A stretch of 64,000 nucleotides of DNA from DASQUK01 sp046726215 (GTDB lineage: Bacteria; Actinomycetota; Acidimicrobiia; Acidimicrobiales; VFJN01), in the NCBI GenBank assembly GCA_046726215.1, contig JBKPAA010000039.1:17793-81792 (forward strand), in the 5' to 3' direction. Positions 16,777-23,997 of the stretch are shown here, one piece after another (position 1 is the first letter of the stretch; each line of letters begins with the position of its first letter). The notes below the pieces were generated by a model. It was not told where the DNA came from, did no database searches, and was given only the letters and a program-made list of their open reading frames with translations. The position numbers were made by a program, and so were the translations under genes.

Positions 16777-17458
16777 CCAGGATCCGGGCGCTGGCGAAGG
16801 CCCCGATCCCGACGTGGCGACCGTCGATCTCCACGGTCGCCGTGCGGTCCGGCGACACGGCCGTGACCACGCCCGAGTGACCGGGCTGCACCGAGGCGCC
16901 CTCCAGGAACTCGAGGAGTCCGGGCGTGAATTCCAGCTCCTCGGGTATGCGCGTCACGGTGAACGCCGAGCCCACCGGCAGGTTGCACAGGGGTACCGCG
17001 GCGGGAGCCGCGTACTGCGACCCGGGGATCGGGTTGCCGTGGGGGCAGGTGGTGGGGTTGTCGAGCAGCCGGTTGATGGCCCACTCCACCGGGTCGGAGA
17101 TGACGTGCTCCCACTTCCCGGCCTCGACGTGGGCGTCGGCCCACGACAGGCCGAGGATGTCGGTGAGCAGGCGTTCCGCCAGCCGGTGGCGTCGAACCAC
17201 CTGCTCCGCGAGGCGCCGACCGTCCTGGGTGAGGTTGATGGTCGAGCCGTCGAGCGCCACGAAGCCCTCGACCTGCATGCGCTTGATCATCTCCGACACC
17301 GCCGGCCGGGAGACGTTGAGCCGCTCGGCGATGCGGGCCTGGATGACGTCGACGTCGTCTTCCTTCAGCTCCCAGATCGCCTCGCAGTATTCCTCGAACG
17401 CGGGGTGGAACTCGGGAGTCTGATACTCGACCACGGCGCCAGCGTACAACTGCGGCAT
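16736..17458 (-). CDS. DtxR/IdeR/MntR-family metal-dependent regulator
   Basis: 240 residues; a GTG eight codons in (17434) is an alternative start. The winged helix (RIAERLNVSRPAVSEMIKRM), the dimerisation helix (RHRLAERLLTDILGLSW) and DNPTTCPHGNPIPGS match IdeR/DtxR. A C-terminal FeoA/SH3-like domain follows. The metal ligands look mixed: the ancillary His/Glu (RHRLAERL) and His are kept, but the Cys of the iron-type primary site (EACRWEH in IdeR) is Gly here (HVEAGKWEHV). The N-terminal Met ligand is replaced by Glu within FEEYCEAIW, as in manganese-type MntR. So the metal specificity is uncertain. It lies one gene away from the iron-type transporter, an obvious candidate target. Confidence 0.88.
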   Translation of the reverse strand: MPQLYAGAVVEYQTPEFHPAFEEYCEAIWELKEDDVDVIQARIAERLNVSRPAVSEMIKRMQVEGFVALDGSTINLTQDGRRLAEQVVRRHRLAERLLTDILGLSWADAHVEAGKWEHVISDPVEWAINRLLDNPTTCPHGNPIPGSQYAAPAAVPLCNLPVGSAFTVTRIPEELEFTPGLLEFLEGASVQPGHSGVVTAVSPDRTATVEIDGRHVGIGAFASARILVTVDASTPVSASA

Positions 17459-17496
17459 CTGCGCCCGACCTGGCGCCCGGACCCAAAACGCGCCAC

Positions 17497-17516
17497 CGGG
17501 CCGCCGAAGCGGCCCG
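17497..17516. terminator. Perfect 8-bp hairpin with CGAA loop
   Basis: CGGGCCGC - CGAA - GCGGCCCG. It lies 3' of the small zinc-ribbon gene (minus strand) and 5' of the DtxR-type gene. There is no U-tract, as is usual for actinobacterial terminators. It could alternatively lie in the leader of the regulator transcript. Confidence 0.55.
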
Positions 17517-17533
17517 ATGTCCGAAACAGCCAG

Positions 17534-17571
17534 GGGGGCGGGGCGGGCGGGCGGACAGGCACCCCGCCCCC
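17534..17571. terminator. GC-rich hairpin, 10-bp stem
   Basis: GGGGGCGGGG at 17534-17543 pairs with CCCCGCCCCC at 17562-17571, and the flanking GCCAG/CTGGC can extend the stem. Lying 3' of the small gene at 17660, it is probably the first of two stacked terminators isolating that gene from the regulator. Confidence 0.55.
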
Positions 17572-17659
17572 AGCTGGCCTGTTACCCCACGCTACCCCAT
17601 GCCTTCGGTGGACAAACACCGACAGCAGCAGAAAGTTTGGTCATGACCGAGCGAAGTCG

Positions 17660-17830
17660 TCAGATGATCTCGAGGGTCCGGCGGGAGCGGCCGGTGTGGT
17701 GGGAACCGAGGTGTCCGCACCAGCAAACCCAGCGGACGGTGAGGCTGTCGCCCGTACGGTCGATGCCGAGGATCCGGCTCGCGCTGAGGAGCACCTCGCT
17801 GCCATGCCGGGGGCAATTCACGGTGAACAT
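17660..17830 (-). CDS. Small zinc-ribbon-like protein (56 aa)
   Basis: 56 residues from ATG 17830, chosen because GGAGG lies eight bases upstream. Two cysteine pairs CPRHG and CWCG, 30 residues apart, suggest a single zinc ribbon around a beta-strand core (SEVLLSASRI and SLTVRWVCWCG). It ends in a basic tail (TGRSRRTLEII). No specific family is recognised; such tiny ribbons often bind RNA or transcription machinery. It is divergent from the GlxA-like regulator with an 83-base gap, and is followed by two hairpins. Confidence 0.65.
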   Translation of the reverse strand: MFTVNCPRHGSEVLLSASRILGIDRTGDSLTVRWVCWCGHLGSHHTGRSRRTLEII

Positions 17831-17913
17831 GTTCTCATCCTCCATCTGCCGGGCGGAACTGACGAGTGGCAGCGCTGCACATGTTCGAAAGGTTTCTGCC
17901 AAACTATCGAAGT

Positions 17914-18936
17914 ATGACCCCAGTTCAACGCCACAGCGACCGGTTCCGCGAGAGGCGCGAGCAGCAGCCGCACCTCGTCGCCGCGGTGGTCGGCCCCCAC
18001 GTGGCGGCCTTCGAGCTCGGCGTCGCCCATGAGGTGTTCGGGCTGGACCGATCCGAGTACGCGGATCCCTGGTACGACTTCCGCGTGGTGGCGGTGTCCG
18101 GATCTCCGGTGCCGGTGACCGACGGGGACTGGTCGATCAACACGCCTTGGACGCTCGAGCACCTCGCCGACGCCGATACGGTCATCGTGCCGACCTGGCC
18201 CGACCTCGACGCACCGGCGCCTCCGGTCCTGCTCGACGAGCTGCGGCGGGTCCACGATCGGGGTGGCCGGCTGGTGAGCGTCTGCTCGGGCGCATTCCTG
18301 CTGGCGCAGACCGGCCTCCTCGACGGCCGGCGGGCGACGACGCACTGGATGTACGCGGGCGACCTCGCTCGCTGCTATCCCGATGTCGACGTCGACCCGA
18401 ACGTGCTGTTCGTCGATGCCGGCAACGGCATCCTCACGTCGGCGGGTACGGCCGCCGGCATCGACTTGTGCCTGCACATCGTGCGGCTCGACCACGGCGC
18501 CAACGTGGCCAACAAGGTGGCGCGGCGCATGGTCGTCCCCCCACAGAGAGACGGGGGGCAGGCGCAGTTCGTCGACGCCCCCGTGCCCGCCACCCCCGAC
18601 GACGACGTGATCGGCCGCACCATCGAGTGGGCGGCCGGGCATCTCGACGAGCCGCTGACCGTCGACGACCTGGCGAGGCGGGCGTTGCTCAGCAGCCGCA
18701 CGTTCGCCCGGCGGTTCCGGGCGGTCGCGGGGACGACACCCATGCAGTGGCTGTTGCGCCAGCGGGTGCTCCACGCCCAGCGACTGCTCGAGGCCACCGA
18801 CCTGCCCATCGAGCTCGTCGCCCAGCAGTGCGGCTTCGGCACCGCCACGTCGTTCCGCACCCATTTCCGGCGCGTCGCGGGCACGTCACCGGCCGCCTAC
18901 CGGCGGACCTTCCGGCTCGACGTCGTGGCGTCGTAG
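17914..18936 (+). CDS. GlxA-like AraC-family regulator with DJ-1/PfpI domain
   Basis: 340 residues from ATG 17914. The N-terminal DJ-1/PfpI-like domain has FELGVAHEVFGL and the nucleophile-elbow motif SVCSGAFLLAQTGLLDGRR with THW following, as in GlxA-type regulators. The C-terminal ~100 residues are two AraC helix-turn-helix motifs: VDDLARRALLSSRTFARRF and ELVAQQCGFGTATSFRTHF. Family members respond to small metabolites and activate neighbouring genes. Targets here are unknown; NDH-2 downstream is separated by a hairpin and its own operator. Confidence 0.9.
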   Translation: MTPVQRHSDRFRERREQQPHLVAAVVGPHVAAFELGVAHEVFGLDRSEYADPWYDFRVVAVSGSPVPVTDGDWSINTPWTLEHLADADTVIVPTWPDLDAPAPPVLLDELRRVHDRGGRLVSVCSGAFLLAQTGLLDGRRATTHWMYAGDLARCYPDVDVDPNVLFVDAGNGILTSAGTAAGIDLCLHIVRLDHGANVANKVARRMVVPPQRDGGQAQFVDAPVPATPDDDVIGRTIEWAAGHLDEPLTVDDLARRALLSSRTFARRFRAVAGTTPMQWLLRQRVLHAQRLLEATDLPIELVAQQCGFGTATSFRTHFRRVAGTSPAAYRRTFRLDVVAS

Positions 18937-18951
18937 GCAACCCCCTCGTTA

Positions 18952-18993
18952 TGTTCGCGGGATTGGTCGCTCCGGCAGCCACTTCCGCGAACA
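18952..18993. terminator. Inverted repeat after the AraC-type gene
   Basis: TGTTCGCGG at 18952-18960 pairs with CCGCGAACA at 18985-18993, followed by AAAA. The loop is 24 bases. Position just after the stop at 18936 suits a terminator, but an operator role is possible. Confidence 0.4.
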
Positions 18994-19031
18994 AAACGCG
19001 GAATGTCCCGTGGTCCCCGACCGTTGGCCAA

Positions 19032-19049
19032 TTGTGAAGTGATTCACTA
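19032..19049 (+). promoter_or_regulatory. Rex-like redox operator upstream of ndh
   Basis: TTGTGAAGTGATTCACTA matches the Rex (NADH/NAD+ sensor) operator consensus TTGTGAANNNNTTCACAA at 13 of 14 defined positions. It is 22 bases upstream of the NDH-2 ATG, where bound Rex would block transcription until NADH rises. Rex control of ndh is known in other Gram-positive bacteria. Confidence 0.7.
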
Positions 19050-19070
19050 ATCCGCCCCGGGAGGTGTCCC

Positions 19071-20387
19071 ATGGGTGTGCGACCGCACGTCGTGATCGTC
19101 GGCGCAGGGTTCGGTGGGCTCGCCGCGGCCCGCGACCTCGAACACGCGCCGGTTGAGGTCACGCTGGTCGACCGCAACAACTTCACGACGTTCCAGCCGC
19201 TGCTGTACCAGGTGGCGACCGCCGGCCTGAACGCCGCCGACGTCGCCCACCCGGTCCGGGGCCTGTTCCACCGGCAGCGGAACCTGCGGGTCCTCATGGG
19301 CGAGGTCACGGGCGTCGACTGGGGGCGGCGCGAGGTCCTGGTGGCGGACGAGCGCCCGGTGCCGTTCGACCATCTGGTGCTGGCCGTGGGTGCCGTGGCC
19401 ACGTGGTTCGGTGTGCCGGGTGCCGCCGAGTACGCCGTCCCGCTGTACACGCTCGAAGACGCCGTCGAGGTCCGTAACCACGTCGTGTCGCGCTTCGAAG
19501 CGGCCGACGCCGATCCTTCGCTCGTCGACCAGGGCGAGCTCAACTTCGTGGTAGTCGGCGGCGGCCCAACGGGGGTCGAGATGGCGGGGGCGCTGGCGGA
19601 GTTGTTCGCAGTCGTGTTCAAGCGTGACTACCCGGCCCTCGGGGTCGCCCGGGCGCGGGTCGTGCTGGTCGAGACCCGGGATCGACTGCTGGAGCCGTTC
19701 CACGGTTCGTCCCAGCGGGCGGCGCTCGACGCCCTGCGGGCGCGGCAGGTCGAGGTCCGCCTCGAGGAGACCGTCGACGAGGTGACGCCCGATCACGTGC
19801 GCTTCGCTTCCGGCGAGGTCCTACCGGCCCGCACCGTGATCTGGGCCGCGGGTGTCCGGGCCCACCCGGTCGCTCGGGCGATGGGGCTCCCGACCACCAA
19901 TACCGGGCGGGTGCAGGTGGCTGCGGACCTGTCCGTGCCCGGCCACGAGGGCGCCTGGGCGGTGGGCGATGTCGCCGCTCCGCATGCCAAGCGGGATCGC
20001 GGGGTGCTGCCGCAGCTGGCCCCGGTGGCGATGCAGTCCGGGGCCCACGTCGCCCGGCAGATCGGGCGCCTGTGCGACGGCAAGCCGACCCAGCCGTTCC
20101 GGTTCCGGGACAAGGGCACGATGGCAACCATCGGGCGGCGGGCGGCGATCGCCGAGCTGCCGGGCCGCATACGCCTCCACGGCACGCTGGCCTGGCTGGC
20201 GTGGCTGGGACTCCACATCCTCTACCTTGCCGGCGTACGCAATCGGGCGTCGGTCCTGCTCAACTGGGCTTGGGGCTACGTCACGTGGGATCGCGGCCCC
20301 CGCATCATCCTCCGGCCGGACTCGAGGCCAAGCCCGGTAACGGCTACGGAACGTGCAAAAACTGCGCTGGATAGCTCCGGGTCCTGA
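19071..20387 (+). CDS. ndh: Type II NADH dehydrogenase (NDH-2)
   Basis: 438 residues, ATG with GGGAGG ten bases upstream. It oxidises NADH and reduces membrane quinone without pumping protons. The FAD fold VVIVGAGFGGLAAARDL, the motif TTFQPLLYQVATAGL (NDH-2 signature after the first Rossmann fold), the second nucleotide fold FVVVGGGPTGVEMAGAL and the C-terminal APVAMQSGAHVARQI are all present, plus a hydrophobic C-terminal segment (LAWLAWLGLHILYLAGV) that attaches it to the membrane. Length is typical. The Rex-like operator upstream suggests control by the NADH/NAD+ ratio. Confidence 0.92.
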   Translation: MGVRPHVVIVGAGFGGLAAARDLEHAPVEVTLVDRNNFTTFQPLLYQVATAGLNAADVAHPVRGLFHRQRNLRVLMGEVTGVDWGRREVLVADERPVPFDHLVLAVGAVATWFGVPGAAEYAVPLYTLEDAVEVRNHVVSRFEAADADPSLVDQGELNFVVVGGGPTGVEMAGALAELFAVVFKRDYPALGVARARVVLVETRDRLLEPFHGSSQRAALDALRARQVEVRLEETVDEVTPDHVRFASGEVLPARTVIWAAGVRAHPVARAMGLPTTNTGRVQVAADLSVPGHEGAWAVGDVAAPHAKRDRGVLPQLAPVAMQSGAHVARQIGRLCDGKPTQPFRFRDKGTMATIGRRAAIAELPGRIRLHGTLAWLAWLGLHILYLAGVRNRASVLLNWAWGYVTWDRGPRIILRPDSRPSPVTATERAKTALDSSGS

Positions 20388-20411
20388 CGCCCTGTCAGGT
20401 AACTTCCGTCC

Positions 20412-20798
20412 ATGGCCGACAGCGACAGCATCAGGACGACCATCGATACCTACATCTCCACCTACTCGGCCACCGACCGTGAGGGATGGCTCGAGTGCTT
20501 CGCCGAAGGCGCTTGGATCGAGGATCCGGTCGGCACGGCGCGCCGGGAAGGGCTCGAGGCCATCGGCGAGTTCTGGGACGAGGCCCACGCCATCCCGGAC
20601 AACATCGAGCTGAGGCTGGGTGACCTCCGCATCATCATCGGGCAGGAGGCGGCGTTCACCATGGAGGCCCGGCCCAACCTCGGAGGCGAGACCTACACCT
20701 TCGACGTCATCGACCACATGAGCTTCGACACCGAGGGCAAGATCACCTCCAACCGGGCGTTCTACGACGCCGCCACGATGCGCCCGGCGCGCGACTGA
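20412..20798 (+). CDS. SnoaL-like / nuclear-transport-factor-2 fold protein
   Basis: 128 residues. The opening IRTTIDTYISTYSATDREGW, then FAEGAWIEDPVGTARREG and ITSNRAFYDAAT, follow the alpha+beta cone fold of SnoaL/ketosteroid-isomerase-like proteins. Asp in WIEDPVG sits at the family's active-site position. The ligand is unknown; homologues include steroid isomerases and polyketide cyclases. It lies 24 bases after ndh in the same direction and ends six bases from the convergent gene at 20804. Confidence 0.75.
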   Translation: MADSDSIRTTIDTYISTYSATDREGWLECFAEGAWIEDPVGTARREGLEAIGEFWDEAHAIPDNIELRLGDLRIIIGQEAAFTMEARPNLGGETYTFDVIDHMSFDTEGKITSNRAFYDAATMRPARD

Positions 20799-20803
20799 AC
20801 CCG

Positions 20804-21223
20804 TCAGCCGGCGGCGCTGGTGCGGCCGGGGCGCAGCTCCTTGCGGAGGACCAGACGCAGGCCCGACCACGTGTCGTCGATCGCGCACACCTTGTTGTCG
20901 ACCATGCCGGTTGGCAGCGCCACCTCCCGCACGACGTCCTCGGTGATGTCGGTGGGCACTCCCGACGCCCGCTTGGGCCACGCCACCCACAGGCCACCGT
21001 CGGTCACCAACGCCTGCATGAGCGTCGGGAACCGGTGGGCCAGGTCGGCTCGGCGGGTGTGGAACGACACGATCACGTCGCAAGCCCCCTGAGCCCGCCG
21101 CCGTACCTCGGCGCCGGCGGGCAGGTCGTCGATGACGAAGCCGTCGGGCGCGCCGAGCAGTGCCAGGCCGTCGCCCGGTCGGATCCCAAGCTTGCGGGCC
21201 AGGGTTCCCGAATAGCCGGCCAT
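20804..21223 (-). CDS. DUF3052-family protein
   Basis: 139 residues from ATG 21223; the upstream open frame is shadow of the peroxiredoxin gene. It matches actinobacterial DUF3052: GYSGTLARKLGIRPGD, then DVIVSFHTRRADLAHRFP, GLWVAWPKRASGVPTDIT and DNKVCAIDDTWSGLRLV. The function of the family is not established. In other actinobacteria a DUF3052 gene is often next to a peroxiredoxin, and here it follows one on the same strand after 80 bases, so a shared oxidative-stress role is plausible. Confidence 0.8.
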   Translation of the reverse strand: MAGYSGTLARKLGIRPGDGLALLGAPDGFVIDDLPAGAEVRRRAQGACDVIVSFHTRRADLAHRFPTLMQALVTDGGLWVAWPKRASGVPTDITEDVVREVALPTGMVDNKVCAIDDTWSGLRLVLRKELRPGRTSAAG

Positions 21224-21303
21224 CGCCGTCGTCCTAGCACGGCGGCCCTGGTGCCGAGGATCGGGCGCGTCGGCCGGTGCGTTCCGGGCCTCGGCCTGGG
21301 CGT

Positions 21304-21939
21304 TCAGGCGCCAGGTTGCCTCACGACGCGGAGGTAGGGCTTCATGGCGTCCCACCCCTCGGGGAAGCGCTCCTTGGCCTCCTCGTCGGAGACCGCGGGG
21401 ATGATGATGACGTCCTCGCCCTGCTTCCAGTCTGAGGGCGTCGACACCTTGTACTCGGCGGTGAGCTGCAGCGAGTCGATGACCCGGAGCAGCTCGTCGA
21501 AGTTGCGGCCGGTGGACTGCGGATAGGTGAGGGTCAGCTTGACCTTGTTGTCGGGGCCGACGACGAACACCGACCGCACGGTGACCGTGTCGCTCGCCTC
21601 GGGATGGATCATGTCGTAGAGGTTGGACACCTGCCTGGCGGGATCGGCGATGAGCGGGAAGTTGAGCCGGGAGCCGGTGACGTCCTCGATGTCCTTGCTC
21701 CACCCCTCGTGATCGGCCACCCCGTCGACCGACAGGCCGATCACCTTGACGTTGCGCTTGTCGAATTCGGGCTTGAGCGCCGCCACGCGACCCAGCTCGG
21801 TCGTGCAGACGGGGGTGAAGTCCTTGGGGTGCGAGAACAGCACGGCCCAGCTGTTGCCCTTCCAGTCATAGAAGTTGACCGTGCCCTCGGTGGTCTCGGC
21901 GGTGAAGTTGGGGGCGTCGTCGCCCAGGCGGATCGCCAT
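21304..21939 (-). CDS. 1-Cys peroxiredoxin (Prx6 type)
   Basis: 211 residues, ATG with GGAGG upstream. The peroxidatic cysteine is C45 in DFTPVCTTELG and is the only cysteine in the protein, so this is a true 1-Cys enzyme needing an external reductant. The Prx6-type C-terminal dimerisation extension is present (DWKQGEDVIIIPAVSDEEA, then RFPEGWDAMKPYLR). It reduces hydrogen and organic peroxides in the cytosol. Length matches the Prx6 family. Confidence 0.92.
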   Translation of the reverse strand: MAIRLGDDAPNFTAETTEGTVNFYDWKGNSWAVLFSHPKDFTPVCTTELGRVAALKPEFDKRNVKVIGLSVDGVADHEGWSKDIEDVTGSRLNFPLIADPARQVSNLYDMIHPEASDTVTVRSVFVVGPDNKVKLTLTYPQSTGRNFDELLRVIDSLQLTAEYKVSTPSDWKQGEDVIIIPAVSDEEAKERFPEGWDAMKPYLRVVRQPGA

Positions 21940-22014
21940 GCTGCCTCCAGGTCGATTGGGTGCGAAGCGATCCTAACGGCGCGGCCGCAAAATACGACCT
22001 TGTCGGTCGGGTTT

Positions 22015-23106
22015 CTACTTGGACCGTGATGCGTCTTCGCCGATCGACTCGACCGCCGATGCCCTGGCACCCGCCGCGTCCTCGGACGCCTCGTCCGGGC
22101 CCGGCTCTCCCGGGGGCGCCAGGCCTTCCGCCGCCGCGTCGGCGAGGACGGTCCCCGCCGCCAAGGGAGCCGCCTGGTCGCTCGGCAGGCTCGTCCGGAA
22201 GATGTCCGGCTCGAGGTACATCACCCGCGCCGTCGGCACCGCCCGTCGAACGCTGTTCTCGATCCGGTTGACGGCCTCGACGGCGTCGTCCACCGACAGG
22301 CCGTGCACCAGTTCGAGCTTCGCGCCCACCAGCAGCTCGTCGGGCCCGATGTGCTGCGTGCGCATGTGGATCAGCCTGGTCACGCTCGGCTCGATCTCGA
22401 TCGCCGCGGCGATCCTCTGCTGATCCGTGAGCGATGCGGCCTCGCCGATCAAGAGGCCCTTCATCTCGACCGCCAGGACGATGGCGATGACGACCAGCAG
22501 CACGCCGATGCTGAGGGTGCCGATGCCGTCCCAGACTGGGTCGTCGGTGACCACCGTCGCCGACACCGCGGCGAGGGCGAAGAGGAGGCCCACCAGCGCG
22601 CCGAGATCCTCGAGCAGCACCACCGGCAGCTCGGGTTGCTTCGAGCGATGGATGAAGCCCCACCAGCTCACGCCCGGCTCTCGGACGCGCCTGGCCTCGA
22701 CGACGGCGGTGCGCAGCGAGGCGCTCTCCAACGCGATCGCCACGAGAAGGATGGCGATGGCGATCGATGGCGATTCGAGCTCATGGGGATCCGTGATCTT
22801 CGTGACGCCCTCGTAGATGGCGAACATGCCACCCAGGCTGAACAGGATGAGGGCCACGACGAACGCCCAGAAGTAACGCTCGCGTCCGTAGCCGAACGGG
22901 TGCTCGGCGGTCGGGGCTCGGCGGGAGCGCTTCTGCCCCAGCAGCAACAGCAGCTGGTTGCCGGAGTCGGCCACCGAGTGCACGCTCTCGGCCAGCATCG
23001 ACGCCGAGCTGGTCAGCAGGAAGCCCACGAACTTGGCGACGGCGATGCCGATGTTGGCGAGCAGCGCGGCCACCACCGCCCGGGTTCCGTGTCCGCTGCC
23101 GGCCAT
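22015..23106 (-). CDS. Cation diffusion facilitator (metal efflux)
   Basis: 363 residues from ATG 23106. Six hydrophobic helices; helix 2 carries AESVHSVADSGNQLLLL with the His/Asp pair that coordinates transported metal. A later helix pair contains LEDLGALVGLLFALAAVSAT with the second Glu/Asp site. A cytosolic domain of about 90 residues (RIENSVRRAVPTARVMYLEP) follows, then a Gly/Ala/Glu-rich tail. Likely exports zinc, iron or manganese in exchange for protons; the metal cannot be assigned. A start further upstream (to 23223) exists but lacks membrane or signal features. Confidence 0.85.
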   Translation of the reverse strand: MAGSGHGTRAVVAALLANIGIAVAKFVGFLLTSSASMLAESVHSVADSGNQLLLLLGQKRSRRAPTAEHPFGYGRERYFWAFVVALILFSLGGMFAIYEGVTKITDPHELESPSIAIAILLVAIALESASLRTAVVEARRVREPGVSWWGFIHRSKQPELPVVLLEDLGALVGLLFALAAVSATVVTDDPVWDGIGTLSIGVLLVVIAIVLAVEMKGLLIGEAASLTDQQRIAAAIEIEPSVTRLIHMRTQHIGPDELLVGAKLELVHGLSVDDAVEAVNRIENSVRRAVPTARVMYLEPDIFRTSLPSDQAAPLAAGTVLADAAAEGLAPPGEPGPDEASEDAAGARASAVESIGEDASRSK

Positions 23107-23259
23107 GTGTGCAGGGTATGAGGTCTGGTTCCGCGGAGCACGCATGGTCCGGGAGCCGGCGCGGACCAGCCAAGAGGTGCGGCCGGCGGAACCAGACCCC
23201 ATCGCGGCGCCGCCCGGCGTCACGGGGCGCGCGACGCCGGCCGGCGGATGGAACGGGTC

Positions 23260-23916
23260 TCAGCAGCGCTGCCGCACTGTGTCGCCGTTCACCAACTTCG
23301 TGATCCGCTCGGTGGTCCGGGCCACGAGGGCGTCGATGACGTCCTGCGGGTCGACGCCGTTGGCCTCGGCCACCTGGGCGATGGTCTGGCCGTCGCGCAA
23401 CGCCGCCCGCAAGTCCCGCACGTCGATGCCGATGGCGTCGGCGGCGGTCTCGAGCGCCACCGCGGCGCGGGGATGGCGGTGGACGTGCCGCTCCAGCTCG
23501 CCGTTCACGAGGTCGGCTACCCGCTCGGGCAGGTCGGCCTTCCGTTCGTCGGCCGCGGCCCGGTCGATCCGGCCGGCGGCGACCGCCGCGTCCAGGCGCT
23601 CGCTGCCGTTGGCGACCAGCACGTCGACGACCCGCTGGGGGTCGACATGGTTGGCCTCGGCGATCTCGGCGAGGGTCTGGCCGTCCCGGAGCGCGGTGCG
23701 CAGGTCATCGCTGGAGATTCCGAGCGCATCGGCCACGTCGGCGAAGCCTTCCCGGCACGGGGCCGCGGACGCGACCGCCCTCCCCGACGCCACGCCCGCC
23801 GCCGTGCTCGTTGACGGGCCTGCGGATGCCGGCCCCAGCAGCAGTGCGCCGCCGAGACCACCGGCGAGGGCGGTGGCGGCGAGAGTCGTCACCGCGATCG
23901 GTCGGGAGATCCTCAT
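23260..23916 (-). CDS. Secreted protein with two internal helical repeats
   Basis: 218 residues with a clear signal peptide (MRISRPIAVTTLAATALAGG...PASAG). Two repeats of about 45 residues follow: DALGISSDDLRTALRDGQTL near 63 and DAIGIDVRDLRAALRDGQTI near 160, each continuing A(E/Q)(I/V)AEAN(H/G)VDPQ(R/D)V. A charged helical linker rich in Asp, Glu, Arg and His (ELERHVHRHPRAAVALE) separates them. The repeat resembles unnamed actinobacterial secreted helical domains; function unknown. It lies 81 bases after the histidine kinase on the same strand and may be a target or ligand-binding partner of that system. Confidence 0.7.
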   Translation of the reverse strand: MRISRPIAVTTLAATALAGGLGGALLLGPASAGPSTSTAAGVASGRAVASAAPCREGFADVADALGISSDDLRTALRDGQTLAEIAEANHVDPQRVVDVLVANGSERLDAAVAAGRIDRAAADERKADLPERVADLVNGELERHVHRHPRAAVALETAADAIGIDVRDLRAALRDGQTIAQVAEANGVDPQDVIDALVARTTERITKLVNGDTVRQRC

Positions 23917-23997
23917 GGTTCCTCCGGCTTGATTGGAGATGTCTCGGCACAGACCATCGCCGCCGTATCTCGGCGGCGGCTCACGTCGACCTGGGAA

